Origin: Gordonibacter pamelaeae
GTDB taxonomy: Bacteria > Actinomycetota > Coriobacteriia > Coriobacteriales > Eggerthellaceae
Direction: 5' to 3' (one strand)
Length of the DNA stretch: 64,000 nucleotides
Assembly (NCBI RefSeq): GCF_042665095.1
Contig: NZ_JBHTBV010000012.1
Position 1 is the stretch's first letter; every line of letters starts with the position of its first letter. Both the position numbers and the translations under genes were made by a program. The notes beneath the pieces were generated by a model. It was not told where the DNA came from and ran no database searches. It saw nothing but the letters and a program-made list of their open reading frames with translations. Positions 22,801-32,748 of this stretch are shown here, one piece after another.

Positions 22801-24567
22801 GTGGCGGGACGGCCCCACACCTCGCGCGCCCCGCGCCGCCCGGGCGCGCCGCGCACGGCGGCGCCCGGCTTCGCAGCCGATTCGAGCCGCGCGTTCATCC
22901 CCCTTGTTGTGTTCGCCGTCGTCGCGGCCCTTTTCCTCGTGCGGTTGGTGTACCTTCAGGTCATCGTGGCGCCGTCCTATGCCGCGCAGGCCGAGCAGGC
23001 GCGCACGGTGGGCTTCGACATCGAGCCGAGGCGCGGCACCATCTACGACCGCAACGGCACGGTGCTGGCCGTGAGCGTCGATGCCACCACCATCTACGCC
23101 AACCCCTCCGAGGTGGAGGACCTGCCGGGCACGGCCGCGGCGCTGGCCGGCGTGCTGGGCGGCGAGGCGGCCGACTACCAGAACGCGCTGTCCGCCGGCA
23201 CCTCCACGTTCGCGTTCATCCAGCGCAAGGCCGACACCGCCGTGGCCGACCAGGTGCGCGCCCTGGACCTCAAGGGCATCTACTTCATCGCCGACACGAA
23301 GCGCACCTATCCCAACGGACGGGTGGGCGCGCAGATCGTCGGCCTGACCGACATCGACGGCAACGGACTAAGCGGCCTGGAGAAGTACTACGACGACATC
23401 CTGTCCGGCGAGCCCGGCCGCTACGAGGCCGAGCGCGGCCGCGATGGCACGCCCATCCCCGGCGGCGTGCACGAGGAGACGCCTGCCGTGGACGGCCAGG
23501 ACATCATCATATCCGTGGACATCGAGCTGCAGCAGTACGTGGAGGACCGCCTGCTGGCCGACAAGGAGGGCCTCACCTCCAACGGCGGCAGCTCCGTGGT
23601 CATGGACGCCGAGACGGGCGAGATCTACGCCGCCGCGTCGCTTCCGCTGCTCGACCCGAACGACCGCGAGAACATCCCGGCCGGCGCGACGGAGCTCAAG
23701 GTGGTCACGCACCTGTTCGAGCCCGGCTCCATCTTCAAGTCCGTCTCGGCCATGGCCATCCTGGAGTCGGGCACCATGACGCCCGAGAGCGAGCTGTTCT
23801 GCCCGAGCGAGATAGAGGCCGACGGCTACATCATCTCCGACGCGCACGACCGCGGCGACGCCACCTTCACGCTGGAGCAGATCATGGACCAGTCGTCGAA
23901 CGTGGGCATCTCGCTGGCCACGGAGAACGCCACCGCGAACGGGGTGTCGGGCTTCGAGAACCTGTACAACAAGATCAACGAGTACAACCTGCACACGCGC
24001 ACCGGGGTGGACTACCCCGGCGAGGGCGAGGAGGGCACCGAGTACCTGGGATCGCTCCTGCCGTTCGACAAGTGGGGCAAGGTGCAGGCCTACAACATCA
24101 GCTTCGGCCAGGGCGTGTCGGTGACGCCGCTGCAGATGACGCGCTTCTACGGGGCGCTCGCCAACGACGGGGTGGAGTGCACGCCGCACTTCCTCATCGG
24201 CAAGCCGCAGTCTGGGGAGACGCCCGAGTACGCCACGGAGAAGGTCATCGGCAGCGAGAAGGCGCTCTCCGACATGACCGACATGCTCAAGACCGTGGTC
24301 AGCCAGGGCACAGGCACCGACGCCGCTATCGAGGGGTACAACGTGGCGGGCAAGACCTCCACGGCGGAGATCTACGACGAGGTGAACGGCGGTTACCGCA
24401 AAGGCGTGTACAACATGGCGTTCACCGGCTTCATAGCCGACTCCACGGGTCCCCAATTGGTTTGTTTTGTGGGTGCCAACGAGACGGAATACGGTTCCAT
24501 CGTCACGCCGGTATTTAAGGATATAATGTCAACTGCCATCGACCGATTCCAGATAATGCCTGAGTGA
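22801..24567 (+). CDS. ftsI: Septal peptidoglycan transpeptidase FtsI (PBP class B)
   Basis: Crosslinks septal peptidoglycan as partner of FtsW. The 588-aa protein has one N-terminal membrane helix (about 33-53), a PBP dimerisation domain beginning RGTIYDRNGTVLA, and the transpeptidase domain. Active-site motifs are S310-I-F-K313, S365-S-N367 and K518-T-S-T521. The third motif is KTS where KTG is usual, which is worth noting for beta-lactam response. The GTG start lies 5 bases after the ftsL stop; no ATG is in frame nearby. No PASTA repeats follow. Confidence 0.93.
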   Translation: MAGRPHTSRAPRRPGAPRTAAPGFAADSSRAFIPLVVFAVVAALFLVRLVYLQVIVAPSYAAQAEQARTVGFDIEPRRGTIYDRNGTVLAVSVDATTIYANPSEVEDLPGTAAALAGVLGGEAADYQNALSAGTSTFAFIQRKADTAVADQVRALDLKGIYFIADTKRTYPNGRVGAQIVGLTDIDGNGLSGLEKYYDDILSGEPGRYEAERGRDGTPIPGGVHEETPAVDGQDIIISVDIELQQYVEDRLLADKEGLTSNGGSSVVMDAETGEIYAAASLPLLDPNDRENIPAGATELKVVTHLFEPGSIFKSVSAMAILESGTMTPESELFCPSEIEADGYIISDAHDRGDATFTLEQIMDQSSNVGISLATENATANGVSGFENLYNKINEYNLHTRTGVDYPGEGEEGTEYLGSLLPFDKWGKVQAYNISFGQGVSVTPLQMTRFYGALANDGVECTPHFLIGKPQSGETPEYATEKVIGSEKALSDMTDMLKTVVSQGTGTDAAIEGYNVAGKTSTAEIYDEVNGGYRKGVYNMAFTGFIADSTGPQLVCFVGANETEYGSIVTPVFKDIMSTAIDRFQIMPE

Positions 24568-24576
24568 GGACAAGCC

Positions 24577-26082
24577 ATGGGGAAAACCTGCACCGACCTG
24601 TTCGCAGGAATTGACTGCACCGTCATCGGCAACGCCGACGAGGAAGTAGGCGGCATCGCCTACCGCAGCGACCGCGTGCAGCCGGGCGACGCGTTCTTCT
24701 GCATCGTGGGCTTGACGGCGGACGGCCACTCGTTCGCGCAGGACGCCATCGACCGCGGCGCCAAGGTGCTCGTGGTGGAGCGCAAGGTGTACCTGGCCGA
24801 CGCCACCGATGTGACCGAGGTGGTGGTGGCCGACACGCGCAAGGCCATGGCGGCCGCGTCGGCCAACTTCTACGACCACCCCTCGAAGGACTTCGCGCTC
24901 GTGGGCATCACCGGCACGAACGGCAAGACCACCACCACCTACCTCGTGGAGCACATCGCGCACGTGGCCGGCAAGCGCACGGGCGTCATCGGCACCGTGG
25001 GCGTGCGCATAGGCGGGGAGCAGGAGAAGACGGCGCACACCACGCCCGAGTCGCCCGACCTGCAGAAGCTGCTCGCGCGCATGCGCGACGAGCGCTGCGG
25101 CGTGGTGGCCATGGAGGTGAGCTCGCACGCGCTCGACCTGGAGCGCACGTGGGGCACGACGTTCGCCGTGACCGCGTTCTCGAACCTCACGCAGGACCAC
25201 CTCGACTACCATCACACGTTCGAGGCCTACTTCGAGGCCAAGGCGCGCCTGTTCGGCAAGGACTACCCGGCCCGCCGCGTCATCTGCATCGACGACAAGT
25301 GGGGCCGCGAGCTTCTGCGCCGCTGCGCCACGAACGAGGACAGCATCGTGACCACGGGCTTCGACGCCGCGGCGCAGATCCATCCCGTGGACGTGCGCTA
25401 CGCCCCCACGCACACCGAGGTGGAGCTGGACGTGCGTGGTAGCCGCCACCGCTTCCGCTACCCCTTGGTGGGCAAGTTCAACGTAGAGAACGTCATGTGC
25501 GCCTTCGGCATCGGGCTGCAGCTGGGCATCCCGGCCGACGTGATAGTGGAGGCGCTGGAAGAGGCACCGCAGATCCCCGGCCGTCTGGAGCGCGTGAGCG
25601 CGCCGTGCGACGGAGGCATCGCCGTGTTCGTGGACTACGCGCACACCCCCGACGCGCTGGAGAAGGCGCTTTCGTCCATCATGGCGCTGACGCGCGGGCG
25701 CACCGTCTGCGTGTTCGGCTGCGGCGGCGACCGCGACGCGTCGAAGCGCTCCATCATGGGCAAGGCCGCGCTCGCGGCCGACTACGCCGTGGTGACGAGC
25801 GACAACCCGCGCCACGAGGACCCGCTGGCCATCATCGACGACATCGTGGGCGGCATGGGCTCGGGCGAGGGGCGCTTCGCCGTGGAGCCCGACCGCCGCG
25901 CGGCCATCGCGCTGGCGCTGGAATGGGCCGGGCCCGACGACTCCGTGCTCATCGCGGGCAAGGGCCACGAGGACTACCAGCTGGTGGGCGACGAGGTGCT
26001 GTCCTTCGACGACCGCACCGTTGCGGCCGAGGAGATGCACCGGCTGTTCGGCGGCCTGTTGGACGAGAAGGACGCTGAGTAG
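24577..26082 (+). CDS. murE: UDP-MurNAc-tripeptide synthetase MurE, meso-DAP type
   Basis: Adds the third residue of the stem peptide to UDP-MurNAc-L-Ala-D-Glu with ATP. The 501-aa protein has the Mur ligase P-loop GITGTNGKTTTTYLVEHI and the HTTPESPDLQ substrate stretch. The specificity motif DNPRHEDP belongs to meso-diaminopimelate enzymes (lysine enzymes differ here). Thus the wall of this organism probably contains meso-DAP. The ATG is 9 bases after the ftsI stop with GAGGA upstream. Confidence 0.96.
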   Translation: MGKTCTDLFAGIDCTVIGNADEEVGGIAYRSDRVQPGDAFFCIVGLTADGHSFAQDAIDRGAKVLVVERKVYLADATDVTEVVVADTRKAMAAASANFYDHPSKDFALVGITGTNGKTTTTYLVEHIAHVAGKRTGVIGTVGVRIGGEQEKTAHTTPESPDLQKLLARMRDERCGVVAMEVSSHALDLERTWGTTFAVTAFSNLTQDHLDYHHTFEAYFEAKARLFGKDYPARRVICIDDKWGRELLRRCATNEDSIVTTGFDAAAQIHPVDVRYAPTHTEVELDVRGSRHRFRYPLVGKFNVENVMCAFGIGLQLGIPADVIVEALEEAPQIPGRLERVSAPCDGGIAVFVDYAHTPDALEKALSSIMALTRGRTVCVFGCGGDRDASKRSIMGKAALAADYAVVTSDNPRHEDPLAIIDDIVGGMGSGEGRFAVEPDRRAAIALALEWAGPDDSVLIAGKGHEDYQLVGDEVLSFDDRTVAAEEMHRLFGGLLDEKDAE

Positions 26083-26085
26083 CCT

Positions 26086-27582
26086 ATGCGCCTGAACGCG
26101 AAGCAGATCGCGGCCTACACGGGCGGGACGTTCGCCGTGGAGCCGCTCGACCCGCGGGCGCTGCTCACGGGCATTACCTGGGATTCCCGCGACGTGCGCC
26201 CGGGCGATTTGTACGTGGCGCTTCCGGGCGAGCGCGCGGACGGGCACGACTTCGTGGCCGCGGCGCTCTCCGCGGGCGCGCTGGGCGCGCTGGTCATGCA
26301 GCCGGTGGCCGAGGACGTGCGGGCGCTCGCGCGCGAGCTGGGCGCGGCCGTCATCGACGTGCCCGACACGGCGGGCGCCGTGACCGACCTTGCGCGCGAG
26401 TGGCGCGCCCACCTGCAGGGGCGCGTGGTCGCGCTCACGGGCTCGACGGGCAAGACCACCACGAAGAACCTCGTGCGCGACGTGCTGGCGGCCGCGCATA
26501 GCGTGGTGGCCACGGTGGGCAACCAGAACAACGAGCTGGGCGTTCCCAAGACGCTGCTCTCGGCCGAACCGGAGACGGAGGCCGTGGTGGTGGAGATGGG
26601 CATGCGCGGCGCCGGCCAGATAGCCGAGCTGTGCTCGTTCGTGCGCCCCGACTGGGGCCTGGTGGTGAACGTGGGCGAGAGCCATATAGAGCTCTTGGGC
26701 AGCCGCGAGAACATTGCGCGCGCCAAGGCTGAGCTTTTGCGCGAGCTGCCGGAGGGCGCGGGGCTCGCGTTCGTGAACGCGGCCGACGACTTCGCGGGCT
26801 TCGTGCGCGCCGAGGCGCGGCTGGACGCCCGGTGCGTGCCGTGCGTGCTGTTCGACGGGTCGCCGGACGCCGCCGCCCGCCGCGTGGCCGCCGACGCGGC
26901 GGACATGGTGCGCCCGGCCGTGTGGGCCGAGCAGGTGGAGCTGGACGAGCAGGGCCGCCCGCGCTTCGTGCTGCACGCCGTCGGCTTCGGCGGCTCGGAC
27001 GCCGCCGCCCCGCACGGCGAGCAGGCTTCCTGCTCGCTCAACCTGCGCGGGCTGCACAACGTGGGCAACGCCTGCGCCGCCGCGGCCGTGGGCCGTGCGT
27101 TCGGCATGCCGCTCGCCGCCGTGGCCGAGGCCCTCGCGCATGCCGAGCCCGAGGCGGGGCGCCAGGAGGTGCTCGCCGCGCGCGGCGGGTTCACCGTGGT
27201 GAACGACGCGTACAACGCGAACCCCGACTCCATGCGCGCCTCGCTCACCACGTTCTGCGCGCTGGAGGTGCCGGGCCGCCGCGTGGCGGTGCTCGGCGAC
27301 ATGGGCGAGCTCGGCGACTTCGCGCGCGCCTGCCATGTGGGCATCGGCGAGCTGGCGGGAACGCTGCCGCTCGACCGCCTCGTATGCGTGGGCGAGCTGG
27401 CGGCGCACATCGCCGACGCCGCCGAGGCGGCGGGCATGGATGCGGCGCGCATCGTGCGCGCGGCAACGGTCTCCGACGTGCTCGGAGAGATGGATACGTA
27501 CCTCGAGCCGGGCGACGCCGTGCTGGTGAAGGCGTCCCACTTCATGGGGCTCGAGCGCGTGGTCGAAGGACTGGTCAACTGA
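26086..27582 (+). CDS. murF: UDP-MurNAc-tripeptide:D-Ala-D-Ala ligase MurF
   Basis: Adds D-alanyl-D-alanine to complete the UDP-MurNAc-pentapeptide. In the 498-aa protein the P-loop is ALTGSTGKTTTKNLVRDVL. It is followed by the family stretch VGNQNNELGVPKTLL, then MGMRGAGQIAELCSFVRP and the NDAYNANPDSMRASL motif of the C-terminal domain. Only 3 bases separate it from murE, and mraY starts one base after its stop, so translation is likely coupled. A moderately acidic loop near residues 250-320 is longer than in E. coli. Confidence 0.95.
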   Translation: MRLNAKQIAAYTGGTFAVEPLDPRALLTGITWDSRDVRPGDLYVALPGERADGHDFVAAALSAGALGALVMQPVAEDVRALARELGAAVIDVPDTAGAVTDLAREWRAHLQGRVVALTGSTGKTTTKNLVRDVLAAAHSVVATVGNQNNELGVPKTLLSAEPETEAVVVEMGMRGAGQIAELCSFVRPDWGLVVNVGESHIELLGSRENIARAKAELLRELPEGAGLAFVNAADDFAGFVRAEARLDARCVPCVLFDGSPDAAARRVAADAADMVRPAVWAEQVELDEQGRPRFVLHAVGFGGSDAAAPHGEQASCSLNLRGLHNVGNACAAAAVGRAFGMPLAAVAEALAHAEPEAGRQEVLAARGGFTVVNDAYNANPDSMRASLTTFCALEVPGRRVAVLGDMGELGDFARACHVGIGELAGTLPLDRLVCVGELAAHIADAAEAAGMDAARIVRAATVSDVLGEMDTYLEPGDAVLVKASHFMGLERVVEGLVN

Positions 27583-27583
27583 T

Positions 27584-28630
27584 ATGTTTGCGATATTCTC
27601 CCACTACCCGACGTTCCTCGTGTTCTTGGCCATCGTGGCCGCCATCGTGGTCACGATGGTGCTCATGCCCGTATGGATCAAGTTCCTGAAGTCGAGCCAT
27701 ATCGGCCAGCAGGTGCGCGCCGACGGGCCCGAGAGCCATCTGGTGAAGCAGGGCACGCCCACCATGGGCGGCGTCATCATGCTCGTGGCCGTGATAGCCA
27801 CGGCGCTCGTCATCGGCATGCCCACGCCCGAGACGTTCCTGCTTTTGGGCGCCACCGTGCTGACGGGCCTTCTGGGCCTCGTGGACGATGCCTCGAAGGT
27901 GGTCAAGGAGCGTTCGCTCGGCCTCACGCCGAAGGCGAAGCTCGTGGGCCAGTTCGCCATCGCCACCGTGTTCACGCTCGTGGCGGTGAACTGGCTGGGG
28001 GTGGCCCCCACGGTGGAGATACCCTTCGTGTACACGTTCGACCTGGGGCTGCTCACCACGGTGGTGCCCGTGGGCGACGGCATTGCCATCCCGTGGCTCT
28101 ACCTGATATTCGCGAACATCCTGCTGGTGGGCATGTGCAACGCCGTGAACCTCACCGACGGCCTGGACGGCTTGGCGGCTGGCACCGTGATGATCGTGAT
28201 GATAGTCATGGCCGCCATCGCGTACCGCTCCGACCTGCTGGAGCCCGCCATCTTCGCGGCGGCGCTCGCGGGCGCGTGCATCGGCTTTCTGTGGTTCAAC
28301 TCGTTCCCGGCCGACATCTTCATGGGCGACACCGGCTCGCTCGCGCTCGGCATGGCGCTGGGCTGCTTGGCCGTGCTCACGAAGACTGAGTTCGTGTCCA
28401 TCATCATCGGCGGCCTGTTCGTGGCCGAGGCCCTGTCCGTCATGATCCAGGTGTTCTACTACAAGAAGACGAGGAAGCGCATCTTCCTCATGGCGCCGCT
28501 GCACCATCATTTCGAGAAGAAGGGGTGGAGCGAGACGAAGGTGGTCGTGCGCTTCTGGATCGTGTCGGGCGTGCTGGCGGCCTGCGGCTTCTCGCTGTAC
28601 TTCGCCCAGACGCTCATGGCGGTGGCGTAG
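27584..28630 (+). CDS. mraY: Phospho-MurNAc-pentapeptide transferase MraY
   Basis: Polytopic membrane enzyme that makes lipid I from UDP-MurNAc-pentapeptide and undecaprenyl phosphate. The 348-aa protein has about ten hydrophobic helices and the family motifs GTPTMGGVIML, LVDDASKV (the DD pair), NLTDGLDGLAAG, FMGDTGSLALG and MAPLHHHFEKKGW (the HHH motif). The ATG is 1 base beyond the murF stop. Confidence 0.96.
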   Translation: MFAIFSHYPTFLVFLAIVAAIVVTMVLMPVWIKFLKSSHIGQQVRADGPESHLVKQGTPTMGGVIMLVAVIATALVIGMPTPETFLLLGATVLTGLLGLVDDASKVVKERSLGLTPKAKLVGQFAIATVFTLVAVNWLGVAPTVEIPFVYTFDLGLLTTVVPVGDGIAIPWLYLIFANILLVGMCNAVNLTDGLDGLAAGTVMIVMIVMAAIAYRSDLLEPAIFAAALAGACIGFLWFNSFPADIFMGDTGSLALGMALGCLAVLTKTEFVSIIIGGLFVAEALSVMIQVFYYKKTRKRIFLMAPLHHHFEKKGWSETKVVVRFWIVSGVLAACGFSLYFAQTLMAVA

Positions 28631-28633
28631 CGG

Positions 28634-30157
28634 ATGGCGCGCGGGGACCTGATACCGGGAAGGAAGCACGCGCCGCAGCACCTCGGGCGCGTGCTCGTTT
28701 TGGGGCTGGGGAAGAGCGGCCGGGCGGCCGTGGAGTACCTGCTGCCGCTTCTGGGCGGGCGCGTGGACGCGCTCGCGGTGGCGGCCGGCGCGCGCACGGA
28801 GGCCTCCGAGGCGTTCGCGGCCGAGGCGGCGGCGCGCGGGGCGCTCGTGGCGTTCGGCGACGAGGCCGTGACGGAGCTGGCCGCGCAGGCGGGCGGGTCG
28901 TTCGACCTCGGCGTAGCGAGCCCCGGCATCCCGCAGTTCTCGGCGTTCTACGAGGCGGCTGCGGATGCGTCGGCCGAGCTGGTGAGCGAGGTGGAGTTCG
29001 CCTGGCGCGAGAGCGCCGCCGACAGCCGCTGGGTGGCCGTGACGGGCACGAACGGCAAGACGACGGTCTGCGCGCTCGCCGCGCACGTGCTGGCGGGCGC
29101 CGGCCTGGCCGCCGCGGCCGTGGGCAACATCGGCGACCCGTGCATCTGCGCGGTGGGCGCGGGCGCCACGGACGTGTACGTGGCCGAGGTGTCGTCCTAC
29201 CAGCTGGCGTCCACGGTGCGCTTCGCGCCGAACGTGGCCGTGCTGCTGAACATCACGCCCGACCACCTGCACTGGCATCGCAGCTTCGAGGCGTACCGCG
29301 ACGCGAAGCTCAAGCTGCTGGCGAACCTGCCCGGGGTGCCGGGGGCCGTGGCCGTGCTCGACGCGACGAACGACGTCGTGCGCGCCGAGGTGCGCCGCCT
29401 GCGCGCGCTGGGCGAGCACGGGCGCGGCTTCGCGTACGTGCCGATGGGCACGGCCGAGGGCCTGGGCGGCGACATGCGCGCACGGTGCGGCAGCGACAAC
29501 GCCGCGTTCCTCGATGCCGACGGCACGCTGCGCGTGGCGCTGGGCGGGGAGGAGCACCGGGCGGGGCGTGCCGGCGACTTGCAGGTCAAGGGCGCGCACA
29601 ACGCCTCGAACGCGCTGGCCGTGGCAGCCGCCGCGCTCGCGCTCGGCGTGGACGCCGCCGACGTGGCGGCGCACCTGCGCTCGTTCAAGCCGCTCGAGCA
29701 CCGCATAGAGCCCTGCGGCACCGTAGCCGGCGCAAGCTGCTACAACGACTCCAAGGCCACGAACGTCGACGCGACGCTCACGGCGCTGGCCGCGTTCCCC
29801 GAGGCGCGCCCCATCGTGCTGCTCGGCGGCGACGACAAGGGCACCGACCTGGCCCCCCTCGTGGAGGCCGCCCGCGCCCACGCCCGCGCGGCCGTGTGCT
29901 TCGGCGCCGCCCGCGAGCGCTTCGCGGCTGCGTTCGGGGTCGACGGGTCTGCGGGCGAAGACGGCGGCGACTTCGCCGTGCTCCAAGCCTCCTGCTTGGA
30001 AGACGCCCTCGACGCGGCGCTGGCCATCGCGGGTGCGGGCGACGTCGTGCTGCTGTCGCCGGCCTGCGCGTCGTTCGACGAGTTCGGCTCGTACGAGGAG
30101 CGCGGCCGTGCGTTCAAGGCGCTCGTGGCCGAACGCTCCGCGCGCGTGGAAGCGTAA
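28634..30157 (+). CDS. murD: UDP-MurNAc-L-Ala:D-glutamate ligase MurD
   Basis: Adds D-glutamate to UDP-MurNAc-L-alanine. The 507-aa protein is on the long side. The N-terminal Rossmann part has VLVLGLGKSGRAAVEYLL, the central ATP domain VAVTGTNGKTTVCALAAHVL, VGNIGDP and the LNITPDHLHWH stretch. The C-terminal domain has YNDSKATNVDATLTAL and VLLGGDDKGTDLAPL. Spacing to mraY is 3 bases. GC is very high (over 70% in parts), which gives long meaningless antisense frames. Confidence 0.95.
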   Translation: MARGDLIPGRKHAPQHLGRVLVLGLGKSGRAAVEYLLPLLGGRVDALAVAAGARTEASEAFAAEAAARGALVAFGDEAVTELAAQAGGSFDLGVASPGIPQFSAFYEAAADASAELVSEVEFAWRESAADSRWVAVTGTNGKTTVCALAAHVLAGAGLAAAAVGNIGDPCICAVGAGATDVYVAEVSSYQLASTVRFAPNVAVLLNITPDHLHWHRSFEAYRDAKLKLLANLPGVPGAVAVLDATNDVVRAEVRRLRALGEHGRGFAYVPMGTAEGLGGDMRARCGSDNAAFLDADGTLRVALGGEEHRAGRAGDLQVKGAHNASNALAVAAAALALGVDAADVAAHLRSFKPLEHRIEPCGTVAGASCYNDSKATNVDATLTALAAFPEARPIVLLGGDDKGTDLAPLVEAARAHARAAVCFGAARERFAAAFGVDGSAGEDGGDFAVLQASCLEDALDAALAIAGAGDVVLLSPACASFDEFGSYEERGRAFKALVAERSARVEA

Positions 30158-30164
30158 AGGGCCC

Positions 30165-31592
30165 ATGGCCGCCGCACGCGTCGACAAGCAGGGGATACCT
30201 GCGTATATCATGGGCCCCCGGCTCGTGCTCATGCTGTCCGTGCTGGCGCTCACGCTGCTCGGCTTCGTCATGATCTACTCCACGTCGTCGGTCATCGCGT
30301 TGGCGTCCGCGTCGGCCGATGCGGTGGCGACGGTCGACCCCATGGCCGACACGCTCAGCCAGATCAAGTTCGCCGTTGCGGGCATCGTGATCGCGCTGGT
30401 GGTGTGGAAGTTCGTCCCCTATTCCATTTGGCGCGGCAACCTGGTGTGGGCCGTGTGGCTGCTCGCGTTCGTGCTGCTGGTGGCCACCATGTTCTCGGGG
30501 GCGGGCGAGGACGAGTGGGGCGCCCAGCGCTGGCTCGTGCTGGGGCCGGCCAGCCTGCAGCCCTCCGAGTTCGCGAAGATCGCGCTCGTGCTCGTGGCCG
30601 CGCGGCTCTTCGACGACTTCCGCGAGGGGGCGCTTTCCGTGCCTCAGTTCTTCGTGATGGTGTTCTTGCTGGTGCTGGCGCCGGTGCTCGTCATCTTAGG
30701 CCCCCAGTCCGACCTGGGCACGGCCATGATCTGCGTCGTGGGCATCCTTGCGGTCATGTGGCTGGGCGAGGTTCCCGCGCGGACCATGCTCATCGTGGTA
30801 GGCGTGGTGGTGGCGCTGGGCCTGGTGGGCATCTTGGGCACGGAGTACCGCCGCGAGCGCCTGATGGTGTTCTTGAATCCGTGGAACGACGGCGAGGGGG
30901 GCTACGGCAACGGCTACCAGCTCATCCATTCGCTCTACGCGCTTGCCGGCGGAGGGCTCTTCGGCGTGGGGCTGGGCAACTCGCACGAGAAGTACCTGTA
31001 CCTCACGCAGTCCGACACCGACTTCATCTTCGCCATCATCGGCGAGGAGCTTGGGCTGGTGGGCGCGCTTGCGGTGATCGCGCTGTTCCTGCTCGTGCTG
31101 TGGGCGGGCATGCGCATCGCGCGCACGGCTCCCGACAACTTCGGCACCATGGTGGCGGGCGGCTGCACCATCATGATCGTGTTCCAGGCGTTCCTCAACA
31201 TTGCCATGGTCATGGGCTGGTTCCCCGTCGTGGGCAAGCCGCTGCCGTTCATCTCGTCGGGAGGCTCGTCGCTCATCGCCACGTTTATCATGGTGGCGCT
31301 CATCCTGTCCGTGTCGCAGGGGGCGGTGGACGACTCGCTCGCACCTGCGCGGCGGCGTGCCGACCTGCGCGTCGTGCGCGCCGAGCCGGACGAGCCGCGC
31401 TCCGGCGGCAGCCGCGGAGGCGCTGGCACGGGCGGTTCCGGGCGCGCGGGCAGGCGCGGCGGTTCGGCCTCGTCGGCGCCGTCCGGCGGCATCGGATGGG
31501 ACGCGGTGAGCTCGCGCTCGAGGCGGGGCGACAACGCGGACGCGGGGCGGTCGGGCTCATCCGGCTCGTCAGCGCGCCGAGGCAGGAGGTAA
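30165..31592 (+). CDS. ftsW: Septal peptidoglycan glycosyltransferase FtsW (SEDS family)
   Basis: Polymerises lipid II at the septum with FtsI. The 475-aa protein has about ten membrane helices and the SEDS motifs RWLVLGPASLQPSEFAKIAL, GPQSDLGTAMI, GGGLFGVGLGNSHEKYLYL and PLPFISSGGSSLIATF. The last 95 residues are a cytoplasmic, disordered Arg/Ser/Gly tail (RRADLRVVRAEPDEPRSGG and onward), as in other actinobacterial FtsW proteins, where such tails can bind FtsZ. The ATG at 30165 follows AAAGGG; the frame is open before it within murD. Confidence 0.94.
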   Translation: MAAARVDKQGIPAYIMGPRLVLMLSVLALTLLGFVMIYSTSSVIALASASADAVATVDPMADTLSQIKFAVAGIVIALVVWKFVPYSIWRGNLVWAVWLLAFVLLVATMFSGAGEDEWGAQRWLVLGPASLQPSEFAKIALVLVAARLFDDFREGALSVPQFFVMVFLLVLAPVLVILGPQSDLGTAMICVVGILAVMWLGEVPARTMLIVVGVVVALGLVGILGTEYRRERLMVFLNPWNDGEGGYGNGYQLIHSLYALAGGGLFGVGLGNSHEKYLYLTQSDTDFIFAIIGEELGLVGALAVIALFLLVLWAGMRIARTAPDNFGTMVAGGCTIMIVFQAFLNIAMVMGWFPVVGKPLPFISSGGSSLIATFIMVALILSVSQGAVDDSLAPARRRADLRVVRAEPDEPRSGGSRGGAGTGGSGRAGRRGGSASSAPSGGIGWDAVSSRSRRGDNADAGRSGSSGSSARRGRR

Positions 31593-31594
31593 GC

Positions 31595-32695
31595 ATGTTG
31601 GTCGTACTTTCCGGCGGCGGGACCGCCGGCCATATCAACCCGGCGCTCGCGCTGGCCGACGAGCTTCGGGCCCGCGGCTGCGACGTGCGCTTCGCCGGCA
31701 CGCCGCAGGGCGTGGAGGCGCGGCTCGTGGCCGAGGCGGGCATCCCGTTCACGCCGTTCGAGGCAGCCGGGTTCAACCGCAACCATCCGCTCACGCTGCC
31801 GAAGGCCGTGGCGAAGATACAGCGGAGCACCGGGCGCGCGAAGGCGTGGCTCGCCGAGCTCGGCGCCGACGTCGTGGTGGGCTTCGGCGGCTACGTGTGC
31901 ATCCCGGTGGGGCGCGCGGCCGAGAAGCTGGGCGTGCCCGTGGTGGTGCACGAGCAGAACTCGGTCATGGGCATGGCGAACAAGTACCTGGCGAAGCGGG
32001 CCGCCGCCGTGTGCCTGACCTACGAGCATGCGGCCGGCGCCCTCGACGAGGGCGTGCGCTCGCGCGTCACCGTCACGGGCAACCCCGTGCGCAAGAGCGT
32101 GTTCGACGCCACGCGCGAGGGCGGGCGCGCGCGCTTCGGCGTGCCCGAGGACGTGCGCCTTCTGCTGGTGACGGGCGGGAGCCTGGGCGCCCGCCACCTC
32201 AACCAGGCCGTCTGCGCGCTGAAGGACGAGTTGCTGGCCGCCGGCGACGTGCACGTCATCCACGTGACGGGCCCGAAGGAGCTCGATGCCGTCGCCGGGC
32301 AGCTGGCGCTCACGCCCGCCGAGGAGAAGCGGTGGCACCTGTTCGGCTATACGGACCGTATGGGCGAGGCCATGGCCGCCGCCGACGCCATCGTGTCGCG
32401 CGCGGGCGCCACGTCGCTCGCGGAGATCTCGGCGCGGGCCATCCCGGCGCTGCTCGTTCCGTTCCCGTTCGCCACGGAGGACCACCAGACCACGAACGCC
32501 CGCGCCTACGTGGAGGCGGGCTGCGCGTACATGCTGGCGGACGCCGATGTGGAGGGGCCGGAGTTCGCGCGGCTCGTGCGCTCGCTTCTAGACGACGCGG
32601 GCGTGCGGGAGCGCATGGCCGCGGCGGCGCGCGCGCAGAAGACGGCCGATGCGGCCGCCAAATTGGCAGATGTTGTGATGGGGGCCGCGCGGTAG
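31595..32695 (+). CDS. murG: Lipid II synthase MurG
   Basis: Transfers GlcNAc from UDP-GlcNAc to lipid I on the cytoplasmic membrane face. The 366-aa GT28 protein opens with VVLSGGGTAGHINPALALAD (the G-loop) and has GFGGYVCIP, VVHEQNSVMGMANK, VTGGSLGARHLNQ (second G-loop) and SRAGATSLAEISARAIPALLVPFPFATEDHQ (donor site). A GGAGG site overlaps the ftsW stop and the ATG is 2 bases beyond that stop. Confidence 0.96.
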   Translation: MLVVLSGGGTAGHINPALALADELRARGCDVRFAGTPQGVEARLVAEAGIPFTPFEAAGFNRNHPLTLPKAVAKIQRSTGRAKAWLAELGADVVVGFGGYVCIPVGRAAEKLGVPVVVHEQNSVMGMANKYLAKRAAAVCLTYEHAAGALDEGVRSRVTVTGNPVRKSVFDATREGGRARFGVPEDVRLLLVTGGSLGARHLNQAVCALKDELLAAGDVHVIHVTGPKELDAVAGQLALTPAEEKRWHLFGYTDRMGEAMAAADAIVSRAGATSLAEISARAIPALLVPFPFATEDHQTTNARAYVEAGCAYMLADADVEGPEFARLVRSLLDDAGVRERMAAAARAQKTADAAAKLADVVMGAAR

Positions 32696-32748
32696 CGAAC
32701 GTTGGCTACCATGGAAGCGCACCCGAGGGAAGGGCAGTTAAGGATATC

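Noticed and set aside
24529..30271. Very long leftward open frames (up to about 1000 codons) opposite murE, murF, mraY and murD
   Set aside because: High GC removes stop codons from antisense frames; translations are His/Arg/Val-rich, lack domains and run opposite to certain genes.
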